From Hyperoodon ampullatus (lineage: Eukaryota; Chordata; Mammalia; Artiodactyla; Ziphiidae), in the NCBI GenBank assembly GCA_949752795.1, contig OX457062.1, positions 89,517,777 to 89,581,776 of the forward strand: a stretch of DNA of 64,000 nucleotides. Direction: 5' to 3'. The position numbers and the translations under genes are program-made. Shown here one piece after another: positions 1-21,132 of this stretch; positions within the stretch are counted from its first letter, which is position 1, and each line of letters begins with the position of its first letter. The notes under the pieces are model-generated. The model made no database searches. It saw only the letters and a program-made list of their open reading frames with translations, and had not been told where the DNA came from.

Positions 1-548
1 AGCCCGAGCACATCTCTTGCTAGAGTTGAATGAAGGGCACACATGCCTGCAGATCTTGCTTCCCATCTCCTAGCTTCCTCCCAGTAGGGAAACCTGGGGC
101 CCAGCTGAAGCCAGGTCAGCCTTTCCCTGTGGGAGCTGCAATCGGAATAATCCTCCACTGGTGAGAGCATCACGTGTGATTTATTGAGGGATTTCTCAGT
201 TCACAGACTTGGTGTGGAAGCAGGCAGCCTGCTCCTACGGCACCAGACACTGTTCCCGGCACCGTGGTTCTCACTTGCCCTCGGACAGCCAGTTGGTCTT
301 CTCCCCAATCGTGTGTCTTCCTCGTCTTTCCACCTCTGTCTTCCACAAGCTGGGCCAGGACTTGTCTCATAATCAAGTCATTTAGAGGCCCTGCAGTTGA
401 GCCTCATGCTGGCTGTAAAAGCCAGATATTCAGTGGGAAGGGCTAGCTGGGGTCTTAGCTACCTTGGCTTTAACACTCAGTATGACCAAGGGGATGTTCC
501 CATCCCCACCTTCTCCCCTAAGTGTGTTGGCACCTTCCCCTCGAGGCC

Positions 549-619
549 TCACGGTGTGGCAGTCACTGTGATGGTGACGTTTACTGGAGCCTCCGTGGAT
601 TCTTGTGCAGGATGCGAAC
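549..619 (-). pseudogene. VSIG10L2: VSIG10L2 last coding exon
   Basis: Acceptor AG is at 620-621. It reads SHPAQESTEAPVNVTITV and then TATP with TGA at 549-551, very close to the human C-terminus. This block is intact in itself, in contrast to the wrecked ectodomain exons. A further short exon expected between this one and the membrane exon was not identified. Confidence 0.75.
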
Positions 620-1175
620 CTGGGGTGGTGGGTAGTGGTTCAGTGCCTACAAAGCACAGACACAAGCAAAGGAGAGAGGGATGCCCTGGGGGTGCCCCAG
701 ATTGTTCCCAGAGGACAAGAGACACTGAGCATCACGCATGAAACTCAGGACTGTTTCCTGGCTTTGGGGATAAAATCGAGCTTACCTGTCACTGCCTCGG
801 GGCCACCCCTTGAACCCGATATTGGTGACTTTGCTCCCTGAGGGTGAAGTGTGAGAGTAAAGTTAGTGACAATTACACTCTCCCAGACTTCCTGACCTCC
901 AGAATGACTGGGCTTCCACACTCACCTAGGAACAGGCAACCGCCCAAGGCCAGTAGGAAGAAAAGGAAGAGGTGCATTTCTTGAGCAACCAGCACAGGTC
1001 TTGGGAGAATAACCCTCCCTTCCCTGAGACTCGGGAACCCAGAAGGGGGTGGCCCTAGATGCCCGAGGTTGGGGGTTGGAGCCCTGATGGGCATCTAGCA
1101 TTGGAGAGAGGTCACAACTAAGGAAGAGCCTAGATTCCTTGCCCAGGGGAGTCTACATCTTATGGGGCCACCTTA

Positions 1176-1565
<390 letters not shown>

Positions 1566-1869
1566 CTATATCTGGCACGGGAGGCAGCAGGCCAGTTATC
1601 TCGGCAGCCTGGGGCTGAAGGAAAGGATGCCTTAACGTAAGGAATTCCCAGAATAGAGAAAGAGCAGCAGGAAGCCAAGAGCCCACCCCTGTCCCAGGAG
1701 GTGAGACTGAGGCGCAGAGTCGGGCCCCATCCTTATTTAATCACCAGCACCTGCACCTCCCCTTTCCCTATTTCTTCTGATTCAAGCGGACTGTGGCTCC
1801 CACCCCTAGGCTTGGGCCTCCAGAACCTCCCTGGGAGGGGACGGAGGGGAGACACAGCAGTGGGGGTCA

Positions 1870-2272
<403 letters not shown>

Positions 2273-2274
2273 GG

Positions 2275-2318
2275 CGTGCGCGCGCCTACCAACAATCATG
2301 TGCGCGCGCGCGCGCATG
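2275..2318. repeat. CG/TG alternating purine-pyrimidine tract
   Basis: The tract consists of alternating CG and TG dinucleotides, including an uninterrupted run at about 2300-2316. It sits where the first residues of the VSIG10L2 FN3 exon should lie and is likely part of the lesion there. Such tracts can adopt Z-DNA. Confidence 0.7.
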
Positions 2319-2668
2319 CTTATTACGGTTTTGTTGAGAAAAGCTGGTGACGTGCAGATCGGGGTTGTAACGCTGACCACTTCCGTGTAGTTTTAGTATG
2401 TGTTACCCTAGACTTACACACTGGCCTCAATTTCCTCCTCTATAAATGGAGGAACAGGAGATTATTCTGAGTGCGTGGCGTTCTGTTTGCCTGAACTCGA
2501 GTGCATCCGATTCACGGTCACGTGGGGCTTGTGCTTTTTGAGGCCCTGTGTCTGAGAAAGATAACGCCTCCAAGTTTTGGAGCAGGGAATCCCTGTGCCT
2601 TTCCACCTAAAGGGCAATGGCTGGAGGTTCCCCGTCCCCCTCTCCACACACACACCACCCCCCACTCA

Positions 2669-2941
<273 letters not shown>

Positions 2942-3839
2942 CCACAGGGACAGAGAGGGTAAGGCTAGAAGGTGCCCCCTGTGTCTGGGCTAGTGGAGAG
3001 GCTTGGATGTGAGGTGCTGGCTGGCAGTGGAGGGGATAGTGGGGACAGAGGAGACGGGGCCTGTGGGGTTGACAGTGAAGCCTGTCATGGCCCGGTCTGC
3101 CTCCTCTTACAGGCTCTCATTCTATGCCGAATTCCTGTCACCATCTGCTCCAGGCTTTACTGATAGCAGCTGTGTTCCTCGATGCTCCTCTCCCACCCGA
3201 CCCCAGGGCAGCTCCTACAGGTGGGGCCCCTGCCCTATTCACCTCTGCATTAAGCACCTCCTCCTAGAACATGGCAAAGGGCCTCCTTCCCCCTAAAGGC
3301 CCACAACCTCTCCACCAGGGCACAGGACCGGGCCTATAGCGGGTGCTCAGTTTTTATGGACTGACTCCTAGAGACCCAGGGTTTCAGGTGTCCATGAATC
3401 TCCTATGATGGAATTTCCAGTCCTGAGACTGAATAAGAAGGGAAGGAAATATTTTGAGTGGTGGACCTCCCTGAAAACATGCTAGTCACCCAACGTTTGG
3501 AGACCAAGATATGAATCATTTTGTGAGAATTGTTCCATGTGACAGCTCTGCTGCTTGCTTTTCTGAAATTTTTACTTCAATATTTAATTCTTTTTTTTTT
3601 CTTGAGTTGGCAATAAATAGGACTGCCAGGGCCAGACGAAGACAGAGAAAGAAATCAGACCAAAAACGAATAGAGGGAGTGGGAGAGGCAGGGAGAGGCC
3701 TCTGGCACCTGAAACACTAATGCAAGTCAAGAATATAGTCAGGCACCTCTCATGCAAATTGATGCAAATGAGGGTGACAGACTCCCTCATGGTCTAGATG
3801 GTGTTGTCCAGTAATGGCTCCCCCCTCCAAACACACATG

Positions 3840-4130
3840 TGCCTATTTAGCACTTGAAATGTGGCCAGTCCACACTGAGATGTGCTGTCACTATAAATAC
3901 ACACACCAGATTTTGAAGACAGCATGAAGAAAAAAGAATGTAAAATATCTCATTAATAATTTTATTATTACATGTTGAAATGATAATATATTGGATATAT
4001 CAAGCTAAATACAATGTTTCACTGTTTCTTTTTACTTTTTTAAGTGTGGCCACTAGAAAATTTTAAATTATATATATATATATATGGCTCACATTATAAT
4101 TTTATTGGACAACACAGACCTAGACCAAGT
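3840..4130. repeat. Old interspersed repeat with (TA)n
   Basis: The stretch from the words 'cacttgaaatgtggcc' to 'ttattggacaac' recurs in related form at 31190-31395 and 26880-27060, so it is a dispersed element. The 'attggacag' ends suggest a non-autonomous DNA transposon; I cannot name the family. A (TA)n run lies at about 4070-4086. Confidence 0.5.
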
Positions 4131-4196
4131 CCCCTGATTGTATGGATCAAAAAGTTTGAGTCCCTGGGAGGTGAGGTGACACAGTGTCTTGACTTA

Positions 4197-4563
<367 letters not shown>

Positions 4564-5228
4564 TCAGCATGGCCCTACAGGAGGAGGAATGGACGGCAGG
4601 CCTACCCATCCTTCCCTCCTTCATTTACTCTTTCACTCACTCATTCCTCCGTGTACACAGTCACTCAATCATTCATTCGTTCGCCATTTATTGAGGGCCG
4701 ACCATGTGCCAGGGAAGTAGTGAGAACAGATGCTAAGCAAACAATTGCAATACAATCTGATGAGTGCTAGAGTATAGGTAGAAAGACAAACTCTCTGGGG
4801 CTTCAGGGAGGAGGACTTTGAAGACAGGATGACATGTAAACTTGGTCTTGGTAGACGGGTAGGAGTTTCCAAGGCAGAGAGAAAGCTAAAGGCATATTTC
4901 AAGACCAACATGCAATAATAGAGTGGTAGAAGTAAAGGGTAAGGTCGATGAGCGCCTCCCTGGAGGCTGGGAGATGGTAAGGAGGGTGTCGCAGGGCTCT
5001 AAGCCTGGACTGAGGACAGGGCACAGTGTGGGTGGAGACCGGGGCTGGAGAGGAGAGAAAAGCTGGGAGGTAGGGACTGAGCAAGTGCTGTCACCTCCTC
5101 ATTACACGGCAAGTCCTGGAGCTTGTGTTCTGGAGTCCCTCCCCGGATCCCAGGGTCCCACTGGTCTGGCCCCTGCCCACTCCTCTGCCTAGAATGGCAG
5201 AGCCCTGCTGTTTCCTGTGTGCACTCAC

Positions 5229-12539
<7,311 letters not shown>

Positions 12540-12540
<1 letters not shown>

Positions 12541-13590
12541 TTCAGTTACCACTAATAAAGAGTTAACATCTATAATATACAAAGAGTTCCTACACACAAT
12601 AAGAAAGAGAAATGACCTAGTCAAAAATGGACAAAACAAAATGTCAGTACATTTATGGAAAGATGCTCAACGTCATTAATAGTCAAGAAGATGCAAATTT
12701 TTAAAGTGTGACATCACTTTACATTTATTGGAATAACAAAAAGAATGAGGAAGGAGAAGGGGAAGGGCCGGGGAAGATGTGGGAGAGAAAACACTCTTGA
12801 TCACAGCTGGCAGGTATGTGAATTACCACGGATTTTTGAGAAAGGGATCTGGTCACATATATAGAAACTAAACATATGCATCTCTTTGACCCAGTCATGT
12901 CGTGTTTGGTAGTTTATGCTATGGGGGAAAAAACCCCCCAGCAAACTCCAGTATGCAAGGTTATGCATACAAAAAATTCTTTTTTTTTTTTTTTTTTGCC
13001 GTATGCGGGCCTCTCACTGCTGTGGCCTCTCCCGCCGCGGAGCACAGGCTCCGGATGCGCAGGCCCAGCAGCCACGGCCTACGGGCCCAGCCGCTCCGCG
13101 GCATGTGGGATCTTCCCGGACCGGGGCACGAACCTGTGTCCCCTGCATTGACAGGCGGACTCCCAACCACTGCGCCACCAGGGAAGCCCACAAAAAATTC
13201 TTTATAGCATTTTTTTGTGGCGGGTTTTCCCATCATACTAGTAACGGTTGAGTGATACACATATATCCATATACTGTAATGTTATGCAGCTATTCAAAAG
13301 AATAAATTACACAAAGACAAATGCTGTATGATTCCACTTTAGATACCTCTAAAGTAGTCACACTCATAGAAACAGAAAGGATGGTGGTTGTCCATGGCTG
13401 GGGTGGAAGCGGGGATGGGCAATTGTTTAAGGGGTACAGAGTTTCAGTTTTGCAAGATGAAAAAGTTCTGGAGGTCGGATGCACAGCAATGTGAATACTT
13501 AACACTATTGAAAGGTACACTTAGAAATGGTTAAGATGGTAATTTTTATGTTATGTGTATTTTACCACAATTTAAGAAAAAATAAATTAG
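12540..13590 (+). repeat. Old L1 3' portion, split by a SINE
   Basis: The text resembles the degenerate end of L1 ORF2 and 3' region in plus orientation: a 'gactggagaaaatatt' start, later a 'gttatgcagctattcaaaa' segment and a 'gtggttgtccatggctgggg' segment. A CHR SINE (12979-13190) interrupts it. Confidence 0.7.
12979..13190 (-). repeat. CHR-type SINE (about 210 bp)
   Basis: This is a complete minus-strand copy with poly(T) at 12979-12998, ending in the 'accagggaagcc' head. The flanks share a duplication of the form caaaaaattctt on both sides. It is inserted into the old L1, so it is the younger element. Confidence 0.9.
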
Positions 13591-16540
13591 AAGGATTTTC
13601 ATGAGGTTATGTGAGAAAAGCAACTTTCAGAGAAATCAGTGTGGTATTTGTGAAATAAATGGCAATGGATGTACATAAATATCTGTTGGGTGGTCCAGAT
13701 CTGCTTGGCCGTGATCTGTGTCCTGTGGTTCCAGAGCACTCTCACCCTCCTCAAAGTCCAGGATTCCAGGCTGGCATTGAACTAAGCTCACTAGCTCTGT
13801 CAGCCTTTGGGTGGCAAAGCACCCTTTAGACTTTTGCCCTGGTGCTCCCCCATCTCAACCCTCCTCCTCCAAACACCAGGTCCCCACAGGCCCTGGTACT
13901 GCCCGCCAGGGCGCACAGCTGTTTCCAATATTCTGCACAAACTTTATTGAAATGGGAAGCCCCATTTCTCATCCATCAGGCCCCAGCTCCTCCTGATCAG
14001 GTACATATGACCTGACCTGTCAGCAAGGCCTGAGCCAGCAATCAAAGGGGAGATTGTTCTGAGCCAGGAGGTGAGAGGGACAGGAGCCTGGGGAGCTGAG
14101 AAGGGCCCAAGAGAGTCTTCAGCCAGCCTGGGGCAGATGCGGGTGTTCTCAAGCTGAGGGGAGAAAGGGATGCAGGGCTGGATAAATTCTTTAAGGGCCC
14201 CTGGTCTGCTCATCTTCTTGTCTTTCCTAACTAATGATTTAACATTTATGTGGTGCTTCACTCACTGTTTTCGTATGCTCTGTGGTCATGGGGACACCGT
14301 GAGGATCCAGTAAGGGGGGCCAAAGGTGATTCAACCAGGACACTCCTGAGTGGTCCAACACTCCAGTGCAATGGTCCCCGAACTTTAGGAGGCATCAAAA
14401 TCACCTGGAGGGTTTGAAAAATAGAGCTTGCTGAGCCCCAACCCCCGAGTTTCTGATACAGGAGGTCTGTGGTAGGACCTGAGAATTCGGATTTCTAAGA
14501 AGTTCTCAGGAGATGCTGATGCTGCCAGTCTGGGGACCACACTGAGAACCACGGCTCTGGTATCATGGGAGCGGCTCTGGGCGGCTTGCAAGGCAATACA
14601 TGGATGACAATTATTATCTCATCATGCTTTAATGCATGTTAGAAAATATAACCAGCATGTCAAACTAGTTATATTTTTAAGTAAAAATAAATTGATTTAA
14701 GGGTATATTTACACATCTATGTAGTGTGAAGATTGGCAAAGAAGGCGAAGGCAAAGAGTGATTGAAGTCTGGGCAATACTGATGAAGGGGAAGGGCAAAG
14801 AACAAGGATTCAGACAGGCCTGAAGTCCAACCTCAGCTCTGCTGCAGGATGGAAACCACGACCTCTCACCTTCTGCATTTATCAAATGGCATCCTTAAGT
14901 TTCCTTGGGAGTTTCCCAGGACTAGTGAGGACCGATTTGCTTTCTCCCTCCCTCCCTCCCTTCTTCTTCCTAAGGAAGCAGGCACAATCCCCAACCTTAG
15001 GTTGCTTACAGTCTAGGAGACGTGCTCTGTCATCTTCAAAAGCTGAGAAATTGTAGGGGTTATTACAGTCCTGGTCCCCACCCTAAGACAGAAGCCATCC
15101 CTCCCTTCGGCTGCAGCCCAGGACTCTGGAAGGAGGAAGAAGCCCTAGCCTAGGGGATCCTGGAGGGTCAGGCAGCCTCTCCTGGATGGGCAGATGCAGC
15201 TTCCCTCGGCTCCACAGTCCTTCCCTTCGGGGAAGCTCTGATGTTTCTGATCACGCTGCCTCAGGTTAATAACACAGCGGCTTGGTGAACCCTGAGCCCC
15301 AACCCATGTGAGAGGGAAGGACCTAGGCCTGGCCCAGAAAATCCTGGATTTTCTAGAGGAACAAGGCCCTGGTCCTAGTGGTAGTAGGGCCGCGGGAAAG
15401 AAAAGAATATGACTTAATGAGACAGGAAAACCAATATTCTTCTGACCATCGGCACGAAGAAACCTCTCTGGGGGGACGCCCTTCAGGGAGCTCAGGCCAA
15501 ACCAGATGGTGAGAGGCAGCCATTTAAACGAACCCCCTGGTTTCATGCTTTCGGCTGAGACCTCCAGACTCCAAGTGGTGTTTCCATCCTACCACCAATT
15601 CCACGGGTCTTTCTGCTCCCTGCCCTCCTCGTTTTAATGATCTCAGACAGACATAAAAACAGCTGAGCTCAGCACAAGCGACTGAGACAGGAACATTGCC
15701 TCAGGGTCCCCGAGGACCCCAGCTGGGTACCATGCCGCCCTCGTTTCCATTTGGACGGGATAAAGTGAACTCATTTATTCGGTTGTTTTAAGTGAGCTCA
15801 CACGAGGCAGTGCCAGAGAACGGAGACATAAATCTCTCCCAGCACGTGGAGTCACTGCCAAACACCTTGGATAAAACTTTCTGCCTGTTCGAGACAGTTT
15901 TTCACCCCCTTTAGAAATGAGGAGGGAAAAAGTACTAAAAATCGAAGGGAGTCGGAGGAGGGTGTTAGATTCTGGGAATGACAAACTTGTCAACGCTTTG
16001 GCCTAATAAAAATTCTTCCAGTAAGAAAGGCAAACTTTTAACTCCGAGATTTTCCTGAGCGTGCTTTCGGGGGCGGGGAGGTGGGTGGAGGGCATCGCTG
16101 GTCATCTGGCCAGGCTGTGGGTTAACCCTGATGGGGGACGACGGATTTTCTTGCAGCCCATAAAGGCAGTATCTGCACCAGAGGTGGGCAGCTTGTCACA
16201 CTTCACCCTCTGCGCTGTGGGTACAGCCTCAAATGCTTCTAAACAAGAGCAAACTCATGCAGGCTGTTGGAAAACATTTTGAAAACCCCCAGCCAGAGAA
16301 CAACCTTACCTAGGAAGTGCAGTCACTCAGGGAAGGGACAATGAGTGGTGTGGTCTAGCCAGCCCCTGTGGCCATGGGACCAAGAACTGTTTTTGTTTTT
16401 CCTTCACTGAGAGTTCTTTAGAGTTTGTATTCTTTGCCAACACTTGAAAGCAACAAACATGTAGAAGAAAGTCACCCACAACCTCACCATGCCTATAATG
16501 TATCCAACGGTTTTGTTTCAAAGTCTCTTGTCTACACAGT
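13590..16540. other. Intergenic interval with old repeats
   Basis: No gene is recognised. It includes a MER5A-like hAT fragment (14370-14556) and a CCCT-rich run at 14943-14962. The rest is unique-looking sequence without a supported open frame. Confidence 0.5.
14370..14556. repeat. MER5A-like hAT DNA transposon remnant
   Basis: The order 'gtccccgaactttagg', 'atcaaaatcacctgg', 'tttctgatacaggaggtctg' and 'actgagaaccacgg' matches the familiar non-autonomous MER5A pattern with inverted ends. Partial relatives lie near 16985-17070, 30620-30680 and 36970-37080. Confidence 0.7.
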
Positions 16541-16542
16541 AC

Positions 16543-16884
16543 TTTTATTTTTTTAAATAAATTTATTTATTTATTTATTTTTGGCTGCGTTGGGCCTTCA
16601 TTGTTGCGCGCGGGTTTTCTCTAGTTGCGGTGAGAGGGGGACTACTCTCCGTTGCGGTGTGCGGGCTTCTCATTGCGGTGTCTTCTCTTGTTGTGGAGCA
16701 CGGGCTCTAGGCATGCGGGCTTCAGTAGTTGTGGCTCGTGGGCTCTAGAGCGCAGGCTCAGTAGTTGTGGCGCACGGGCTTAGTTGCTCCGTGGCATGTG
16801 GGATCTTCCCGGACCAGGGCTTGAACCCGTGTCTCCTGCATTGGCAGGAGGATTCTTAACCACTGCGCCACCAGGGAAGTCCCT
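16543..16884 (-). repeat. CHR-type SINE, long form
   Basis: The AT-rich (ATTT)n tail is at 16543-16580 and the tRNA-like head is at 16800-16884, ending 'gccaccagggaagtccc'. It is full-length and little diverged. Confidence 0.9.
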
Positions 16885-17559
16885 AAACCCATACTTTTAA
16901 AGCAAAATTGTGACTAGGACTCCAGGCCCCCTTCCCGTTACCCCCTCCCTTCTTTTTCAGCCGAGAAGTCTCATCTAGATTGGTGTTCTAGAACTTCACT
17001 ACTCAAAGTGCGCTCTGCAGACTAAGGGCATCGCCGCCACCCAGACCTGTGAACTCAGAGATGCAGCTTAACATGCTCCCTCGTGGTTTCCGTTTACACT
17101 CAAGGCTGGGAGGGGATGCTCCAAACACATGGGCCAGGACAAAACTCTTCTATAAACTGGGGCAATACAATTCCTTCCTTCCCTCCTCTTCATGCAGGGA
17201 TGGGACATGAGTGAGGGGAGGCACTGGGCTGGGTGCAGGATGGATTAGGAAGGGTCTCTGCCTTCCTGCGCCTGGTGTCTTCCCTGACATAAAGCAGAGA
17301 TGAGGAGGATTTCAGAGCTGGAAGGGACCTCTGCGGATGAGGCTAGAACCCAGGTGTCCTGACCCCTCCACTCGCATCACTGGTGCCTCACCTGGACTCC
17401 CTCAGGCAGACAAGTCAGCAGGTGGGCATGCACAGCCCAACCTCGAAACACCCAGCGAGAACACTCACCCCCCCACCTCGGCAGTCACAGACTCCTGGCC
17501 AGGCCATCTGTTCCCATTCCCTTGTGTCTTGGCTTCAGGTGTGCCTCCTGACTTTTTTG

Positions 17560-19130
17560 AAACAGGAAAGATTTACTATATGATCCAATATTGTAAAGAA
17601 ATCAATTATCCACCAATTAATGTATGGACTGAGTAAACAAATTATTACTGCCAACTGGGTACAGATAAAAATTCAGAGGCTTTTTGGAAGTTGAGAAAAT
17701 AGATCTAAAATTAATCTTGAAGAATAAAATTGGTAATGATTTTTTTAAAATGAGAATTAAAATAGTCAGGAGGAACAAGTCCTTGAATTAAAACACTGTA
17801 TGACAATAATACTTAAAACTGTGGCACTAGCACAAGAACAAACCGAAATTAAGTAGGTACCCAGAATCCTATTATATGTGTGTAGGTGTATAGAAATTTA
17901 ATATAATAAAGGAGATTGTGGAAAAAAGAAAGATTTCTCAATAAACGGTATTGAATTTAGTTAATTTTTTTAAAAAAGGGAAAATGTGACCAATTTGATA
18001 TACCTCACACCAGAATAAATTTCAGATGGATTACTCAAATATCTCTTTTAAAGATAAAAATCACAGTAATTGGGCTTCCCTGGTGGCGCAGTGGTTGAGA
18101 GTCCGCCTGCCGATGCAGGGGACGCGGGTTCGTGCCCCGGTCTGGGAAGATCCCACATGCCGCGGAGCGGCTGGGCCCGTGAGCCATGGCCGCTGAGCCT
18201 GTGCCTCCGGGGCCTGTGCTCCGCAACGGGTGAGGCCACAACAGTGAGAGGCCTGCGTATCGGGGAAAAAAAAAAAAAAATCACAATAATCACAATAATA
18301 ATCAAGAATAAAACTGAATATTTCCTAGAGCAGGGCTGACATTCTAGAACCAGCAGACAGAAACCACAAAATTATTAAATTATTTCACTACAAAAATGAG
18401 ATAGTTTTGTGTGTAAAAGCCATAGTATAAATTAAAAAGGCAAACTAGGAAAATATATGTTCAGTAAAAAGTTAGTATCGTTATTTGGAAAAATCAAGTC
18501 ACACATGTATTTCACAAAACTTGGTAAGGACAATATCAAGATCTCATACGATAAATGGGCAAAGGACACCAAAGAGATTTTTCAAACAATGCACCTCATG
18601 CCCAAAAATAAAAATATGCAACTTTGTATTAAAAGAAATGTAAACCAGAAAAAGTTACCAAGCAATTTTGAAATGAAAATATCCCTTGCTGGTTAGGTGA
18701 GGTGAAATCAGTGGGGTAATATAAACTGAAATAGTCTTGGCCTTTGGAAGCAATTTGACACTACCTATCAAAAGCCATAAAAATGCTCCTATGTTTTGAC
18801 CTAGTTCTCAAACATAACATCTCTAATTCTAAGAAATAATTCAAAATAATGGGCAAGAAGATTTGCTGCAGCATTATTTACAATGTTGAAAAACCGGACA
18901 ACCACATAAATGTTCAACCAGGATAATAATATGCATTATGTTATATTCATCTCATAGGATAATCTCATCAATTATTATTATAATAATTCCAAAGACTATG
19001 TAGCAACATGAAAAAAAAACACTTGAATATTTCAAATAAAAGGACACAATACCATCTATGCACTATGATTAACTAAGTCATATTAAGATGAAAAGGACCA
19101 TTTCAAGACAATAAGTGTTATGATGAAGTA
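17560..19130 (+). repeat. Old L1 fragment, split by a SINE
   Basis: AT-rich sequence with L1 ORF2-like phrases (for example around 18545-18660, reading 'gataaatgggcaaaggacac' and the following 'tttcaaacaatgcacc'). It is interrupted at 18073-18280 by a CHR SINE. No intact reading frame remains. Confidence 0.6.
18073..18280 (+). repeat. CHR-type SINE
   Basis: Plus-strand copy from 'gggcttccctggtgg' to a poly(A) tail at 18266-18280. Flanking duplication of about 13 bases is of the type aatcacagtaatt (left) and aatcacaataatc (right). Confidence 0.9.
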
Positions 19131-19136
19131 ATTAGC

Positions 19137-19347
19137 TTTTTTTTTTTTTTTTTTTGCTGTACATGGGCCTCTCACTGCCGTGGCCTCTCCCATTGCGGAG
19201 CACAGGCTCCGGACGCGCAGGCTCAGCAGCCATGGCTCACGGGCCCAGCCACTCCGCAGCATGTGGGATCTTCCCGGACCGGGGCACGAACCCATGTCCC
19301 CTGCACTGGCAGGTGGACTCCCAACCACTGCGCCACCAGGGCAGCCC
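19137..19347 (-). repeat. CHR-type SINE
   Basis: Minus-strand copy with poly(T) at 19137-19155 and head ending near 19347. It shows the 'tgctccgcaa' and 'cgtgccccggtccggg' blocks in reverse. Confidence 0.9.
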
Positions 19348-20488
19348 TAAGGAGCTTTTTGATAATTTTCCCTTACCACTTTTTTGCTGTTTTATTGCTT
19401 TTATAAGGTAAATATTAAATTAAAAATGATCCACATTCTGCATAGATGATGAAAATAGGTATAATGAGATAGTCACACGGGGAAGCCAGCGAATCTGAAA
19501 GTTAAGACAGGGTACAGATAGGAGTTAATCACTCCACTTTCTTTTTGCTTGTGGGAAACAGTCTTCCTCTGTACAGAGCTCCTATGGCTCATGCTTCTCC
19601 GTGTGCATAGCTCTGCTGTGTGGCATCAGGGAAATGTGGTATTTTAGAATGGGTGGAGTCTCAGAGGTCATCTTATTCCCAACTCCCAGCTAATTCAAGA
19701 ACCAGGACTACAGCATCCATTCCAAGTAACTGTCATGGATGCTTCCGAATGATTGAATATTCCCACAAGCAGGGAGCTCATCACCTCGCAGGGTAGCCTG
19801 TTCAGGCTCCGGCTTCTCAACCATGCCTGAGGCTGCTGTACAGGACCACACCTCTAACCCTCACACAAAGCAGGGCTCCCTTGTCAATCACTTCCTTCCA
19901 ACTGGGATTTCAAGCCACAAATCACAAACTAAGGGACTGAGTGAGGCTGCATTACCTTCCTGACAAAAGAAAGACATTAAACACAAAATAAGAGACTATC
20001 CCCATTCATGACAAATATATTCTAGAATTGGGAATGTAGAAACCCACGGCTATTCTACTGAATAGAAAAAAATAAATTACGGGAAAAGATGAATTCCCAA
20101 AGAAAAGTGCAACAGAGAGTTGCCTATGCTTCTCCCTAAAGACTAAAGACTTTAGATGTGTAAGGATTCTCATTTAGAAAATTCTTTCAGTTGTCTGAAT
20201 ACCAGAGCGGGAGACCCATTTTTCCGTGATCCTCTTTCTCATTATCCCAGCGCTCTGGTCGTCTCTAACCTCAGCAGCAGAAGTACAAGGCTGATGAGCG
20301 GTGAGGGAGGGCTGGCAGCCCAGCGTGGGCAGTGGGACTCTGCCCTGGGTTTACAGGACACATCAGTGCTTCTCTTAACCAAGAATCATCCCATTTCAGG
20401 TGTGTTTCCTGTATTTCTTGAGAAGAGTCTAAAAGTTTCATGTTTACAGGTGGGGTGGAAGACCAACCACATTAAAAATAGATAATGG

Positions 20489-20703
20489 GGGCTTCCCTGG
20501 TGGCGCAGTGGTTGGGAGTCCACCTGCCGATGCAGGGGACACGGGTTCGTGCCCTGGTCCGGGAAGATCCCACATGCCGTGGAGCGGCTGGGCCCGTGAG
20601 CCATGGCCACTGAGCCTGCGCGTCCGGAGCCTGTGCTCCGCAACGGGAGAGGCCACAACAGAGAGAGGCCCGTGTACCGCAAAAAAAAAAAAAAAAAAAA
20701 AAA
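20489..20703 (+). repeat. CHR-type SINE
   Basis: Plus-strand copy with a poly(A) tail at 20681-20702. The flanks share agataatgg as target-site duplication. Confidence 0.9.
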
Positions 20704-20774
20704 GATAATGGTGCTTCAACCCCACCTAGATTTTCAAACGATGGATAGCAAAGTATTATTTGGTGGGTGGGGCA

Positions 20775-21132
20775 TAATGTGTGTCCTCCACCCCAAATTC
20801 ATATGTTGAAGCCCTAAACCAACTCCCCCGCCCCATCACTACGTGATGGTATTTGGAGGTGAGGCTTTGGGGAGGTGATTAGGTCATGAGGGGAGGCCCT
20901 CACAGTGGGATTGTGGGATTAGAGACACCAGATAGAATGCATGTCCCTCTCTGTCTGCCACATGAGGACACCGTGAGAAAGCAGACCAGTCCTCACCTCA
21001 CCAGAAGCCGACCCTGCCGGACCTTGATCTTGGACTTTCCTGCCCCCAGAAATCTGAGGAAATACATTTCTGTTGCTTAAGCCCCCCAGTCTATATGGTA
21101 TTTTGTCACAGCAGCCTGAGCCGACCGAGGCA
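20775..21132 (+). repeat. ERVL-MaLR type solo LTR (probable)
   Basis: The block starts near 'ccccaaattcatatgttgaa', continues with 'gatggtatttggaggtgagg' and 'gattaggtcatgagg', and ends with 'atttctgttgcttaagcc', 'ggtattttgtcacagcagcc'. That order is characteristic of mammalian MaLR LTRs. No internal retroviral coding sequence is seen beside it. Confidence 0.65.

Noticed and set aside
18035..18339. Repeated small open frames reading [16 protein letters not shown] or [16 protein letters not shown]
   Set aside because: The same peptides occur at each CHR SINE (for example 12979, 19137, 20489, 41803, 45445, 57631, 62130). They are translations of the SINE, not a gene family.
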